Position numbers and translations under genes: made by a program | Part shown: piece after piece, positions 9,941 to 18,081 of the stretch | Layout of the letters: every line of letters starts with the position of its first letter | Position numbering within the stretch: the first letter of the stretch is position 1 | Assembly: GCA_016721765.1 (NCBI GenBank) | Contig: JADKHO010000004.1 | Location: 744,001-808,000 of the forward strand | Reading direction: 5' to 3' | From: Bacteroidota bacterium | Lineage (GTDB): Bacteria > Bacteroidota > Bacteroidia > UBA4408 | DNA length: 64,000 bases | The notes under the pieces: model-generated | The model's database searches: none | The model's input: only the letters and a program-made list of their open reading frames with translations | What the model was told of the DNA's origin: nothing

Positions 9941-9948
9941 TATATTTG
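9941..9948 (+). promoter_or_regulatory. Putative -7 promoter box for dnaN
   Basis: TATATTTG is a perfect TAnnTTTG match, 29 bases before the dnaN ATG. No TTG is seen at the right distance upstream, so only the -7 element is supported. Confidence 0.5.
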
Positions 9949-9977
9949 CGACTTAACTAAAAAAATAATAAAACCGT

Positions 9978-11102
9978 ATGAAATTTATTGTATCGAGTTT
10001 GACTTTAATGAAACACCTACAGCACATCGGAGGGGTATTAAATTCAAGCAATTCGCTGCCTATTTTAGATAACTTCCTGTTTGAGATTGAAAAGGGCGAA
10101 ATGACAGTTTCCGCATCGGATTTGGAAACTACCATGACCACTAAAATTGCAATTAAATCTGAAGAAAGCGGAAACATTGCAGTTCCTGCAAAGATGTTGA
10201 TGGACATGTTGAAAAAACTTCCTGAAACACCACTTTCATTTTTGATTGATGAGAAAACGCATTCCATTGAAATTTCTGCCGGAGAAGGAAAGTACCGATT
10301 GACCGGATTTGATGGAAATGAATTTCCAAAGGTTCCAGCTATCACCAAGCCCAGCACCATAAAGTTGCATTCGCATGTGATTGCTAATGCTATCAATAAA
10401 ACAATTTTTGCAGCCGGAAACGATGATTTACGCCCAACAATGAGTGGTGTGTTTTGTCAACTAAGCGATCAAAACATATTGTTTGTAGCTACAGATGCGC
10501 ATAAATTGGTGCGTTACACGCGCAACGACTACAAAGCAACAAAAGCTACTGCTTCATTTATTCTTCCTAAAAAACCGTTAAATCTTATTAAAGGAATTTT
10601 AGCGGCTGAGGATACTGAGGTTACAATGGTGTATAATAATACTAATGCGTCATTCAGCTTTAACGACATCAATTTGGTGTGCCGTTTAATTGACGGAAAA
10701 TATCCGAATTACGAAGCGGTTATTCCAAAATCGAATCCGAATAAATTAACGATTGATCGTGTTTCTTTGTTGAATTCAATTGGGCGAGTTGCGCTTTTTG
10801 CGAATAAATCAACCAATCAAGTGCGCCTAAAAATTACCGGTAGCGAATTGAGTATTTCTGCTGAAGATTATGATTATAATAACGCAGCAAACGATCGTTT
10901 GACTTGCAGTTTCACCGGCGATGATATGGAAATTGGATTCAATTCCAAATTTTTATTGGAGATGTTATCCAATTTGGAAAGCGACAATGTTATCATAGAA
11001 ATGTCGGCTCCCAACAGAGCAGGAATTTTATTACCTGCCGAAAAAGACAATAAAGACGAAGATATCCTCATGCTGGTGATGCCAGTTATGTTGAATTCTT
11101 AA
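9978..11102 (+). CDS. dnaN: DNA polymerase III subunit beta (sliding clamp)
   Basis: 374 residues, the normal length for the clamp. It opens MKFIVSSLTLMKHLQHIGGV and has the three repeated clamp folds (about 1-125, 126-245, 246-374). Recognisable signatures include SNSLPILDNFLFEI, VSASDLETTM, FVATDAHKLVRY and a GKYPNYEAVIP segment, and the C-terminus LMLVMPVMLN, which corresponds to the conserved M-P-M-R/L end. It forms the dimeric ring that holds the replicative polymerase on DNA. It is not next to dnaA or recF in this window, as is common in Bacteroidota. A strong hairpin terminator follows, and it appears to be transcribed alone. Confidence 0.97.
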   Translation: MKFIVSSLTLMKHLQHIGGVLNSSNSLPILDNFLFEIEKGEMTVSASDLETTMTTKIAIKSEESGNIAVPAKMLMDMLKKLPETPLSFLIDEKTHSIEISAGEGKYRLTGFDGNEFPKVPAITKPSTIKLHSHVIANAINKTIFAAGNDDLRPTMSGVFCQLSDQNILFVATDAHKLVRYTRNDYKATKATASFILPKKPLNLIKGILAAEDTEVTMVYNNTNASFSFNDINLVCRLIDGKYPNYEAVIPKSNPNKLTIDRVSLLNSIGRVALFANKSTNQVRLKITGSELSISAEDYDYNNAANDRLTCSFTGDDMEIGFNSKFLLEMLSNLESDNVIIEMSAPNRAGILLPAEKDNKDEDILMLVMPVMLNS

Positions 11103-11118
11103 TACTTTACCTGAATTC

Positions 11119-11155
11119 AAAAAAAGCTGGCAATCTGATTTTGTCAGCTTTTTTT
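11119..11155 (+). terminator. Intrinsic terminator after dnaN
   Basis: An A7 run, the arms AGCTGGCA and TGTCAGCT (one G-T pair) and a T7 tail form a rho-independent terminator 16 bases after the dnaN stop codon. Confidence 0.8.
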
Positions 11156-11195
11156 GTTTTTTGACAATTGTAACAAAATGCTTTAAACAATATTT

Positions 11196-11203
11196 TATCT
11201 TTG
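11196..11203 (+). promoter_or_regulatory. Putative -7 promoter box for guaA, only six bases before the ATG
   Basis: TATCTTTG is a perfect TAnnTTTG match. TTG occurs at 11168-11170 (25-base spacer, slightly long). Transcription would be expected to begin at about 11208-11212, at or beside the ATG at 11210, implying a leaderless or nearly leaderless mRNA. Confidence 0.5.
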
Positions 11204-11209
11204 CACTCC

Positions 11210-12736
11210 ATGCAGGAAACTATTTTAATTCTTGATTTCGGCTCACAATACACACAATTAATAGCGCGAAAATTACGGGAACTGAACGTGTATTGTGAAA
11301 TACACCCCTTTCATAAAATTCCTGAAATAAATGCAAGTATCAAAGGCGTAATCCTTTCGGGAAGTCCTTTTTCGGTGCGCGATACGGCATCCCCTAATCC
11401 TGATTTATCTGCCCTTCTAACAAGCTTACCCGTACTTGGTGTTTGCTATGGTGCGCAACTTTTGGCATTTACACAAGGCGGTGAAGTATTGCCTTCAAAA
11501 ATTCGGGAGTACGGCAGAGCAAGCTTGCGAAAAGTAGCGGATAATGAATTGTTGGCCAATATTGAATTCCCATCACAAGTGTGGATGAGTCATGGCGATA
11601 CCATTGCGAGCATTCCTCCAACTTTTGAAATAATAGCAAGCACACAAGATGTGAAAGTTGCAGCCTTCCATATTAAAAATAGTTCCACGTACGGAATACA
11701 ATTTCATCCCGAAGTGTATCACAGCACCGGCGGAATTACACTTTTGAAAAATTTTGTTGTAAGCATTTGCGGGTGTTCCCAAAGTTGGACGCCCGACTCT
11801 TTTGTTGAAACTACAATTGCTGAATTAAAAGCGAAACTTGGTAATGATAAAGTAGTGTTGGGACTAAGTGGTGGCGTGGACTCTTCGGTTGCGGCAGTAT
11901 TGTTGCATAAAGCGATTGGAAAAAATTTGTATTGCATTTTTGTAGACAATGGGCTGCTTCGAAAAAATGAATTTGAAAACGTATTGGATTCTTATCAACA
12001 CATGGGCTTAAATGTGGTGGGTGTAGATGCGAAAGAGCTGTTTTTAAATGCTTTAAAAAATGTTTCAGATCCGGAATTAAAACGGAAGGCGATTGGAAAA
12101 ATATTTATTGATGTATTTGATAAAGAAGCCCATAAAATTAGCGATGTAAAGTGGTTAGCACAGGGAACCATCTATCCGGATGTAATCGAATCCGTTTCGG
12201 TGAAAGGCCCATCGGCAACCATAAAATCACATCACAATGTGGGCGGATTACCTGATTATATGAAGCTTAAAATTGTAGAGCCTTTAAATACTTTGTTTAA
12301 AGATGAAGTGCGCAGAGTGGGTCGCAATTTGCACATCGATGACGCTATTTTAAACCGTCATCCATTTCCAGGACCCGGATTAGCTATTCGCATACTTGGT
12401 GAAATCACTAAAGAAAAGATACATATATTACAAGAAGTAGATGCGCTCTTTATTGATGGATTAAAAAGAGCTGATTTGTACAAGGATGTGTGGCAAGCCG
12501 GTGCCATCTTTTTACCGGTGCAAAGTGTGGGTGTAATGGGAGATGAACGTACCTACGAAAATGCAATTGCCTTACGCGCGGTGAGTTCTACAGATGGAAT
12601 GACGGCAGATTGGTGTCATTTGCCTTATGAGTTTTTAGCGAACATCAGCAATGAAATAATTAATAAAGTAAAAGGAATTAATAGGGTAGTATATGACATC
12701 AGCTCTAAACCTCCCGCCACGATTGAATGGGAGTGA
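11210..12736 (+). CDS. guaA: GMP synthase (glutamine-hydrolysing)
   Basis: Converts XMP to GMP with glutamine and ATP, the last step of guanine nucleotide synthesis. I choose the ATG at 11210 ([16 protein letters not shown]), which matches the family start, rather than the in-frame TTG three codons upstream, which lies inside the -7 box. 508 residues. The class I glutamine amidotransferase domain (1-190) has the triad Cys79 (GVCYGAQ), His166 and Glu168 (QFHPEV). The ATP pyrophosphatase domain has the P-loop LSGGVDSS at about 219-226, and the C-terminal dimerisation domain includes [15 protein letters not shown] and ends KPPATIEWE. All expected residues are present. The following genes (LysM/PBP protein, hemF) are separated by 357 bp holding repeats. 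Confidence 0.97.
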   Translation: MQETILILDFGSQYTQLIARKLRELNVYCEIHPFHKIPEINASIKGVILSGSPFSVRDTASPNPDLSALLTSLPVLGVCYGAQLLAFTQGGEVLPSKIREYGRASLRKVADNELLANIEFPSQVWMSHGDTIASIPPTFEIIASTQDVKVAAFHIKNSSTYGIQFHPEVYHSTGGITLLKNFVVSICGCSQSWTPDSFVETTIAELKAKLGNDKVVLGLSGGVDSSVAAVLLHKAIGKNLYCIFVDNGLLRKNEFENVLDSYQHMGLNVVGVDAKELFLNALKNVSDPELKRKAIGKIFIDVFDKEAHKISDVKWLAQGTIYPDVIESVSVKGPSATIKSHHNVGGLPDYMKLKIVEPLNTLFKDEVRRVGRNLHIDDAILNRHPFPGPGLAIRILGEITKEKIHILQEVDALFIDGLKRADLYKDVWQAGAIFLPVQSVGVMGDERTYENAIALRAVSSTDGMTADWCHLPYEFLANISNEIINKVKGINRVVYDISSKPPATIEWE

Positions 12737-12809
12737 TTTTGGTTTCTGGGTTTCTGGGTTTTTATGTTTCTAAGTTTCAGGATTTATTTGCTTGCACATT
12801 GATTGTTGG

Positions 12810-12887
12810 GCTAATATCCCCCGCCGGCGGGGGCAGGGGGTGGAAAAGAACGCTGATTTTTTAGAATGATTATGATTTTTATGATTT
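12810..12887 (+). repeat. 78-bp intergenic repeat, copy 1
   Basis: Starts GCTAATATCCCCCGCC and includes a perfect 16-base GC palindrome at 12818-12833 (CCCCCGCC/GGCGGGGG), then GAACGCTGATTTTTTAGAAT and a stretch of TATGATTTTTATGATTT. Nearly identical to copy 2 at 12942-13019. The GC-rich palindrome is striking in this AT-rich sequence and would form a very stable hairpin. Confidence 0.85.
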
Positions 12888-12941
12888 GAAGGGTTGGGTG
12901 ACAAGGTTCCATAATTTAATTGTTTGCGGATTGAATTATGA

Positions 12942-13019
12942 GCTAATATCCCCCGCTGGCGGGGGCTGGGGGTGGAAAAGAACGCTGATTTTTTAGGATG
13001 ATTATGATTTTTATGATTT
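12942..13019 (+). repeat. 78-bp intergenic repeat, copy 2
   Basis: Direct repeat of 12810-12887, differing at only about three positions: CCGGC becomes CTGGC, GGGGGCAGG becomes GGGGGCTGG, and TAGAATGA becomes TAGGATGA. The hairpin CCCCCGC-TG-GCGGGGG spans 12950-12965. The copies are 132 bases apart, and the spacer between them is not repeated. Confidence 0.85.
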
Positions 13020-13093
13020 TTTGAATTTTGACTTAATGTATGTTTATTTTTCTAAACTAATTTTATCCTATTCTATAAACTAATTCAACTTTA

Positions 13094-14746
13094 TTGAAAA
13101 CCCTACTTCTATTCTTCCTTATTTGCACAAGTTCTTTGCTTTACGCACAGACAGGGACCTCGACTGAAATTACAAAATCCACTAAAGTTGAAAAAATTGA
13201 TGGCGTAAAATATTACATGCATACTGTGGAGGCAGGTCAAACCGTATACTCCATTGCTAAAGCGTATGATGTAAATACGAAAGATGTAATTTTCGAGAAT
13301 CCTGAAGTGGTGGATGGCGTTTCTCCCGGACAGGTTTTAAAAATCCCTATCAAAGACATAAAAAAAGCTGCGAGCCCTTCTACCCCTCCTGCAGTTCCTA
13401 CTACTCCAACTTACTTAACTCACACGGTTGAAAAACAGCAAACACTTTATGCTATATCCAAACTTTATAATATTTCAATTGAAGAAATCACCAAGGCTAA
13501 TCCCGAAATTGAAGATGGATTGAAAGTAGGACAGCAACTTAAAATCCCTCAAAAAAACACAAGCAATAGTGCTCCTCCGGAAAAAGTGATTCCGCCGAAA
13601 AGCAGTGTAACAAGTGAGCCTGCTAGAGTGCCTGAAATAAAAACGAATAATGAAAGCACTAGTTCCAAAACATTTTCAGTTTCGTTATTACTTCCTTTTA
13701 ACTTAGAGGATATTGATACCCTTAAGTTTCAAAAAAATATTCGAACTGCTATTCCTAGTAAGTCTTATGCTGCAATTGAATTTTACGAAGGATTTTTAAT
13801 AGCAGCCGACTCGTTAAAAAACACTGGTTTAAATTTAAAAGTAAGTGCATTCGATGCACCCAACGATTCGTTGCAAATTGTGAATGTGCTTGAGAAATCA
13901 GAATTGCGAAAATCAAACCTAATTATTGGACCTTTCCACAATTCACCGAGCACTCAAGCAACAGATTATGCCAAGCGAAATCATATTCCGATTGTTATTC
14001 CTTATGCCCAGCAAAACAAACTTTTGTTGGGAAACAAATATGCGATAAAAGTTTCGGCATCCACCAGCACGCAGGTGGAAGCAGTAGCCGATTTTATTAC
14101 AAAACACTATAAAAAGCAAAACTTGATAATATTGCACAATGGATTGCTGAAAGAAAAATCATCACTCACCACCTTCAAAAACCGCTGTAATGCTGAATTA
14201 GGAAAAGATAGCATTGCCGAAGTAGTATTTAAAACTGCCGGCGTTAAAGGGCTACAAGCTAAATTATCGGCAACAGCCAACAACATTATTTTTATCCCCA
14301 GCAACGATCAAGCCTTTGTTACTAGTTTGGTGAATAGCTTACGCGGACTAAAAAAGGATTACAAAATTGTACTTTTCGGAATGGAAAGTTGGGTGAGTTT
14401 CGACAATCTTGACATCAATACCATCCAGGATTTACAATTGCATATACCTTCTTCTAGTTACCTCAATTATGCTTCACCGGAAACAATTGGGATGATGAAA
14501 AAATACCGCGAAAAATATAAAACTGATCCTACCAAATATGCGCTTCAAGGTTATGATTGTGGAATGTATTTTTTAGCTGAGTTGCAAAAATCAGGAAAGG
14601 AATTTTATCTCGCTTTGCCCAATAGTCCAAAGAAAGGGCTTCAATGTAATTTTCAATTTGTTGAAACTGCTGTAGAAAGTGGCTATGAAAATAAGTCGGT
14701 TTTTATTTTGCAATACAAAGACTTCACGTTAAGTCCTGACAAATAA
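13094..14746 (+). CDS. LysM and periplasmic-binding-fold protein
   Basis: 550 residues, starting with TTG at 13094 (MKTLLLFFLICTSSLLYAQ is a good signal peptide, which supports that start). Two LysM peptidoglycan-binding domains lie at about 39-87 (YYMHTVEAGQTVYSIAK) and 107-153 (YLTHTVEKQQTLYAISK), then a Pro/Ser linker, then a type 1 periplasmic-binding-like domain (about 190-545) with the family's V-S-LLLPFNL opening and a LIIGPFHNSPSTQ segment. It resembles the branched-chain-amino-acid-binding-like sensors or LpoA-like factors, and is probably periplasmic, tethered to the wall. Its stop codon overlaps the hemF start by one base (TAATG), so the two are translationally coupled. The biochemical role is unknown. 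Confidence 0.85.
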   Translation: MKTLLLFFLICTSSLLYAQTGTSTEITKSTKVEKIDGVKYYMHTVEAGQTVYSIAKAYDVNTKDVIFENPEVVDGVSPGQVLKIPIKDIKKAASPSTPPAVPTTPTYLTHTVEKQQTLYAISKLYNISIEEITKANPEIEDGLKVGQQLKIPQKNTSNSAPPEKVIPPKSSVTSEPARVPEIKTNNESTSSKTFSVSLLLPFNLEDIDTLKFQKNIRTAIPSKSYAAIEFYEGFLIAADSLKNTGLNLKVSAFDAPNDSLQIVNVLEKSELRKSNLIIGPFHNSPSTQATDYAKRNHIPIVIPYAQQNKLLLGNKYAIKVSASTSTQVEAVADFITKHYKKQNLIILHNGLLKEKSSLTTFKNRCNAELGKDSIAEVVFKTAGVKGLQAKLSATANNIIFIPSNDQAFVTSLVNSLRGLKKDYKIVLFGMESWVSFDNLDINTIQDLQLHIPSSSYLNYASPETIGMMKKYREKYKTDPTKYALQGYDCGMYFLAELQKSGKEFYLALPNSPKKGLQCNFQFVETAVESGYENKSVFILQYKDFTLSPDK

Positions 14747-15675
14747 TGGAACACCCATCAGAATTTTCAGCGCTAAGCAAACGAGCAAGCGTCTGGTTCC
14801 AATCTTTGCAAAATGAGATATGTAATGCATTAGAAGAAGCAGATGGACTAGCAAAATTTAAAGAAGATAAATGGGTGCGTGCTGAAGGCGGAGGAGGCAA
14901 AACGCGCGTAATCCAAAATGGAAATGTGATTGAAAAAGGCGGTGTAAATTTTTCGGCTGTATGGGGAAAGTTACCTGCCTTTATGGCTGCCAAAGGCGAT
15001 ACAGTTAGTGAAAAGGAACTCTTTTTTGCCAGCGGAATTTCCATTGTGATTCACCCTAAAAGTCCTATGGTTCCCATCATTCACATGAACACCCGCTATT
15101 TTGAAACCACTTCGGGAAAACATTGGTTTGGTGGCGGTATTGATTTAACTCCGCATTACGTGGTGGAGGAAGACGCAAAGTTTTTTCATAACCAGTTAAA
15201 AAAAGTATGCGATTTATTCTCTCCAGATTATTACCCTGATTTTAAAAAATGGGCCGATGATTATTTTTATATCCCTCACCGAGATGAAACCCGTGGAATT
15301 GGGGGAATATTCTTTGACAATCTTTCTGAAATACCTGAATTTACTAAAGAAAATCGATTTGATTTTGTGCGCGCTTTGGGCAGTTGCTTTGCTCCTACTT
15401 ATGTAAACCTTATTCATAAAAATAAAAATTTACCCTTCAGCGAAAAGGAATCCCAATGGCAAAAAATCAGAAGAGGCCGCTATGTGGAATTTAATTTGGT
15501 GTACGACCGAGGTACAAAATTCGGATTAGAAACCAATGGAAGAACCGAATCCATTTTAATGAGCTTACCTCCGCAAGCTGAGTGGCATTATGCATTTGAG
15601 CCGGAAGCAGGAAGTGCTGAAGCGAAGACCTTAGATTTTTTAAAAAAAGGAATTAATTGGGTGGGCAGAGTTTAA
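14746..15675 (+). CDS. hemF: Oxygen-dependent coproporphyrinogen III oxidase
   Basis: Catalyses the O2-dependent oxidative decarboxylation of coproporphyrinogen III to protoporphyrinogen IX in haem synthesis. 309 residues, the usual size. Conserved segments are WVRAEGGGGKTRVI (about 44-57), FSAVWGKLP, HMNTRYFETTSG.HWFGGGIDLTP, the pair HRDETRGIGGIFFDNL, and the C-terminal RRGRYVEFNLVYDRGTKFGL and SLPPQAEWHY. The ATG overlaps the preceding stop codon. Presence of the aerobic enzyme indicates that oxygen is available to the organism. Confidence 0.96.
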   Translation: MEHPSEFSALSKRASVWFQSLQNEICNALEEADGLAKFKEDKWVRAEGGGGKTRVIQNGNVIEKGGVNFSAVWGKLPAFMAAKGDTVSEKELFFASGISIVIHPKSPMVPIIHMNTRYFETTSGKHWFGGGIDLTPHYVVEEDAKFFHNQLKKVCDLFSPDYYPDFKKWADDYFYIPHRDETRGIGGIFFDNLSEIPEFTKENRFDFVRALGSCFAPTYVNLIHKNKNLPFSEKESQWQKIRRGRYVEFNLVYDRGTKFGLETNGRTESILMSLPPQAEWHYAFEPEAGSAEAKTLDFLKKGINWVGRV

Positions 15676-15773
15676 ACACAAAGTCACATAGGTCGCATAG
15701 GTCTCACAGAGGGTATTACAAATTGCTGGTTCGCTAATTTATATCAACAATAATCCCTTACCTGTCTATAGAC

Positions 15774-15814
15774 AAATCATAAAAATCATAACCATCATAA
15801 TAGATCAGCGTTCT
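15774..15814 (-). repeat. Inverted partial copy of the 78-bp intergenic repeat
   Basis: The reverse complement begins AGAACGCTGATCTATTATGA and continues TTATGATTTTTATGATTT; about 33 of 41 positions match the 3' half of the repeats at 12.8-13.0 kb. The GC palindrome half is missing, and a perfect 12-base palindrome, TGTCTATAGACA (15763-15774), adjoins it. Flanking stretches at about 15674-15715 and 15836-15875 (CACATAGG motifs) resemble other low-complexity intergenic repeats. Confidence 0.65.
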
Positions 15815-15918
15815 ATTATGTAATGCTATTTTTTTAACCACATAGGAACATAGATTTTATAGGATTCACGAAGGTTGAACCTTTTTAAAAAGCTATTTGT
15901 GAATCTTTTTGTATTAAC

Positions 15919-15955
15919 AAAAAATGCTTCTTCGAATAAGCGAAGAAGCATTTTT
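15919..15955 (-). terminator. Intrinsic terminator after pruA
   Basis: Arms TGCTTCTTCG and CGAAGAAGCA (10 perfect pairs, loop AATAAG) are flanked by A6 and T5. On the minus strand it follows the P5C dehydrogenase gene, whose stop codon is at about 15974. Confidence 0.85.
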
Positions 15956-15973
15956 GAAGATGAGTTGAAATTA

Positions 15974-17602
15974 TTATTCGCTCAAAAATGGATAGCGATA
16001 ATCTGTTGGTGGAACAAAGGTTTCTTTGATTGTGCGTGGAGAAACCCATCGCAATAAATTTATCATTGAACCTGCTTTATCATTTGTACCGGAACCTCTG
16101 GCGCCACCAAATGGCTGTTGTCCAACAACCGCACCGGTTGGCTTATCATTAATATAAAAATTACCGGCTGAGTTTTGAAGCTTTTTAGTTGCTAAATCAA
16201 TTGCATATCGGTCTTGTGAAATGATGGCACCGGTTAATGCATAATTAGATGTTGAATCAATCAGCTTTAAAGTTTCCTCAAATTTATTTTCATCATATAC
16301 ATAAACAGTTAACACCGGACCAAACAATTCTTCGCACATGGTTTTATACATTGGGTCGCCGGTAACAATCACAGTGGGTTCAATAAAATATCCTTTGCTT
16401 TTGTCGTAGTTTCCGCCCGCAATGATTTCTACACCCTTATCCTTTTTAGCATTATCAATATATCCTGCAAGTTTATCAAATGATTTTTCGTCAATCACCG
16501 CATTAATAAAATTGCTAAAATCTTCTGTAGGTCCAATCTTAAATGATTTGATATCCTTTATAACCAAGTCTTTTACTTCGTTCCAAATGTTGGAAGAAAT
16601 GTACGCGCGACTGGCTGCCGAACATTTTTGTCCCTGGTATTCAAACGCACCACGAGAAATTGCGGTGGCTACCACAGCAGGTTTAGCCGATTTGTGTGCC
16701 ACAATAAAATCCTTTCCGCCTGTTTCACCAACAATTCTAGGATACGATTTATAGAGATGAATATTGGTTCCAATAGTTTTCCAAATGTTTTGAAAAATTT
16801 CAGTTGAACCGGTAAAGTGAATACCTGCGAAATCGGGATGCGAGAAAATAACTTCACCTGCTTCCGGACCCGACACATACACCAAATTAATAACTCCATC
16901 GGGCAAACCGGCCTCACGGAAAATTTCCATGATAACGTTGGCTGCATAAATTTGTGTGTTGGAAGGTTTCCATACTACTGTATTGCCCATCATGGCTGCA
17001 GAAGAAGGAAGATTTCCGGCGATAGCCGTAAAATTAAAAGGGGTAAGCGCAAACACAAAACCTTCGAGTGGTCTTTGTTCCACACGGTTCCAAATACCGT
17101 TGGATGAAATTGGTTGCTGCGCATAAATTTCACCCATATATTGCACATTGAAACGCAAAAAATCAATCAACTCGCAAGCTGAATCAATCTCTGCTTGAAA
17201 AGCATTTTTCGATTGGCCCAACATCGTAGCTGCATTTAGCTTAGCGCGATATGGACCTGCCAACAAATCAGCAGCCTTTAAAAAAATACTGGCTCGGTTT
17301 TCCCAACTTAAATTACTCCAATCTGCTTTCGCAGCCATTGCAGCATCAATAGCCAGCTTAATATGGGTTTTATCTCCTTTGTGGTAATTTCCTAACAAGT
17401 GCTTGTGATCGTGTGGGGGATTAAGTGTAGCCGTTTTACCGGTTCTTACTTCTTTACCTCCTATATACATGGGCACATCCACTACTTGAGAACGCAAATG
17501 CGCGAGCATAGCCTGTAACTCTTTGCGCTCCGCACTTCCGGGAGCATAGCTTTTTATGGGTTCGTTGATTGCCTTTGGTATTGAGAAAAATCCTGTTGAC
17601 AT
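15974..17602 (-). CDS. pruA: L-glutamate gamma-semialdehyde (1-pyrroline-5-carboxylate) dehydrogenase
   Basis: Oxidises glutamate-gamma-semialdehyde to glutamate with NAD, the second step of proline catabolism. 542 residues, typical of the stand-alone enzyme. It has the aldehyde dehydrogenase fold, with the NAD-binding region around FALTPFNFTAIAGNLPSSA and VVWKPSN, the general-base segment GETGGKDF (Glu), and the catalytic Cys in EYQGQKCSAASRAY. Its N-terminal segment (MSTGFFSIPKAINEP) matches the family start. No PutA proline dehydrogenase lies adjacent. The C-terminal PFGGARGSGTNDKAG segment is complete. Confidence 0.93.
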   Translation of the reverse strand: MSTGFFSIPKAINEPIKSYAPGSAERKELQAMLAHLRSQVVDVPMYIGGKEVRTGKTATLNPPHDHKHLLGNYHKGDKTHIKLAIDAAMAAKADWSNLSWENRASIFLKAADLLAGPYRAKLNAATMLGQSKNAFQAEIDSACELIDFLRFNVQYMGEIYAQQPISSNGIWNRVEQRPLEGFVFALTPFNFTAIAGNLPSSAAMMGNTVVWKPSNTQIYAANVIMEIFREAGLPDGVINLVYVSGPEAGEVIFSHPDFAGIHFTGSTEIFQNIWKTIGTNIHLYKSYPRIVGETGGKDFIVAHKSAKPAVVATAISRGAFEYQGQKCSAASRAYISSNIWNEVKDLVIKDIKSFKIGPTEDFSNFINAVIDEKSFDKLAGYIDNAKKDKGVEIIAGGNYDKSKGYFIEPTVIVTGDPMYKTMCEELFGPVLTVYVYDENKFEETLKLIDSTSNYALTGAIISQDRYAIDLATKKLQNSAGNFYINDKPTGAVVGQQPFGGARGSGTNDKAGSMINLLRWVSPRTIKETFVPPTDYRYPFLSE

Positions 17603-17900
17603 AGTTTTTGTTTTTTGATTCGGACTGCGAAATTAAGAATAAAGATTTGAGTATTGAGTATTGAGTATTGAGTATTGGGATTTGGGTTATTGGGTTATTG
17701 GGTTATTGAGTGAATGAGTTATGGAAATGCTTTGGAAGCTTGAGTAGAATTGAATGAGAATTAGGGAATGCGAGCGATATGGAGGCATTAATGTCTTGAG
17801 TTATCCCGAGCGATGTGGTGGGTGATTAGTGCATATGAGCAGCGTTAAAATGATTTCTGCGCCAAGCAAAGAAAGGATAGCTAAACCAAAATAAATTTCT
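17603..17900. other. Intergenic region with short tandem repeats before the TPP riboswitch
   Basis: Between pruA (minus) and the riboswitch. It contains tandem GAGTATT units (about 17648-17676) and GGTTATTG units (about 17685-17707), simple AT-rich repeats. A degenerate copy of the CCCGAGCG-type repeat lies near 17801-17822. I see no gene; the minus-strand ORF of 93 codons at 17801-18082 crosses the riboswitch and is unlikely to be real. Confidence 0.5.
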
Positions 17901-18000
17901 ACCTTCGTGCCATTCTTATAGGGGTGCTTTGCAATATGCAGGGCTGAGATTACACCCATTGAACCTGATGCAGGTAATGCTGACGCAGGGAACTGAAGGT
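17901..18000 (+). promoter_or_regulatory. TPP (thiamine pyrophosphate) riboswitch
   Basis: Contains the conserved THI-element core: GGGGTGC (17921-17927), CTGAGA (17944-17949) followed by CACCC (17953-17957), GAACCTGAT (17961-17969), and CAGGTAATGCTGACGCAGGGAA (positions 17971-17992; key segments CTGACGCAGGG and AATG). P1 closes between ACCTTC (17901-17906) and GAAGGT (17995-18000). It stands 81 bases before the TonB-receptor ATG, so thiamine status controls that gene. The hexamer GCACCC at 18021-18026 is the exact complement of GGGTGC in the aptamer, a possible switching partner (inference). Confidence 0.93.
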
Positions 18001-18081
18001 TAAATTTACAAACAGGCGGAGCACCCTTACTCACCTGAAGTTTAACAAGAGCTTTGAAAAAAGTTTGCAACAAATTACACA

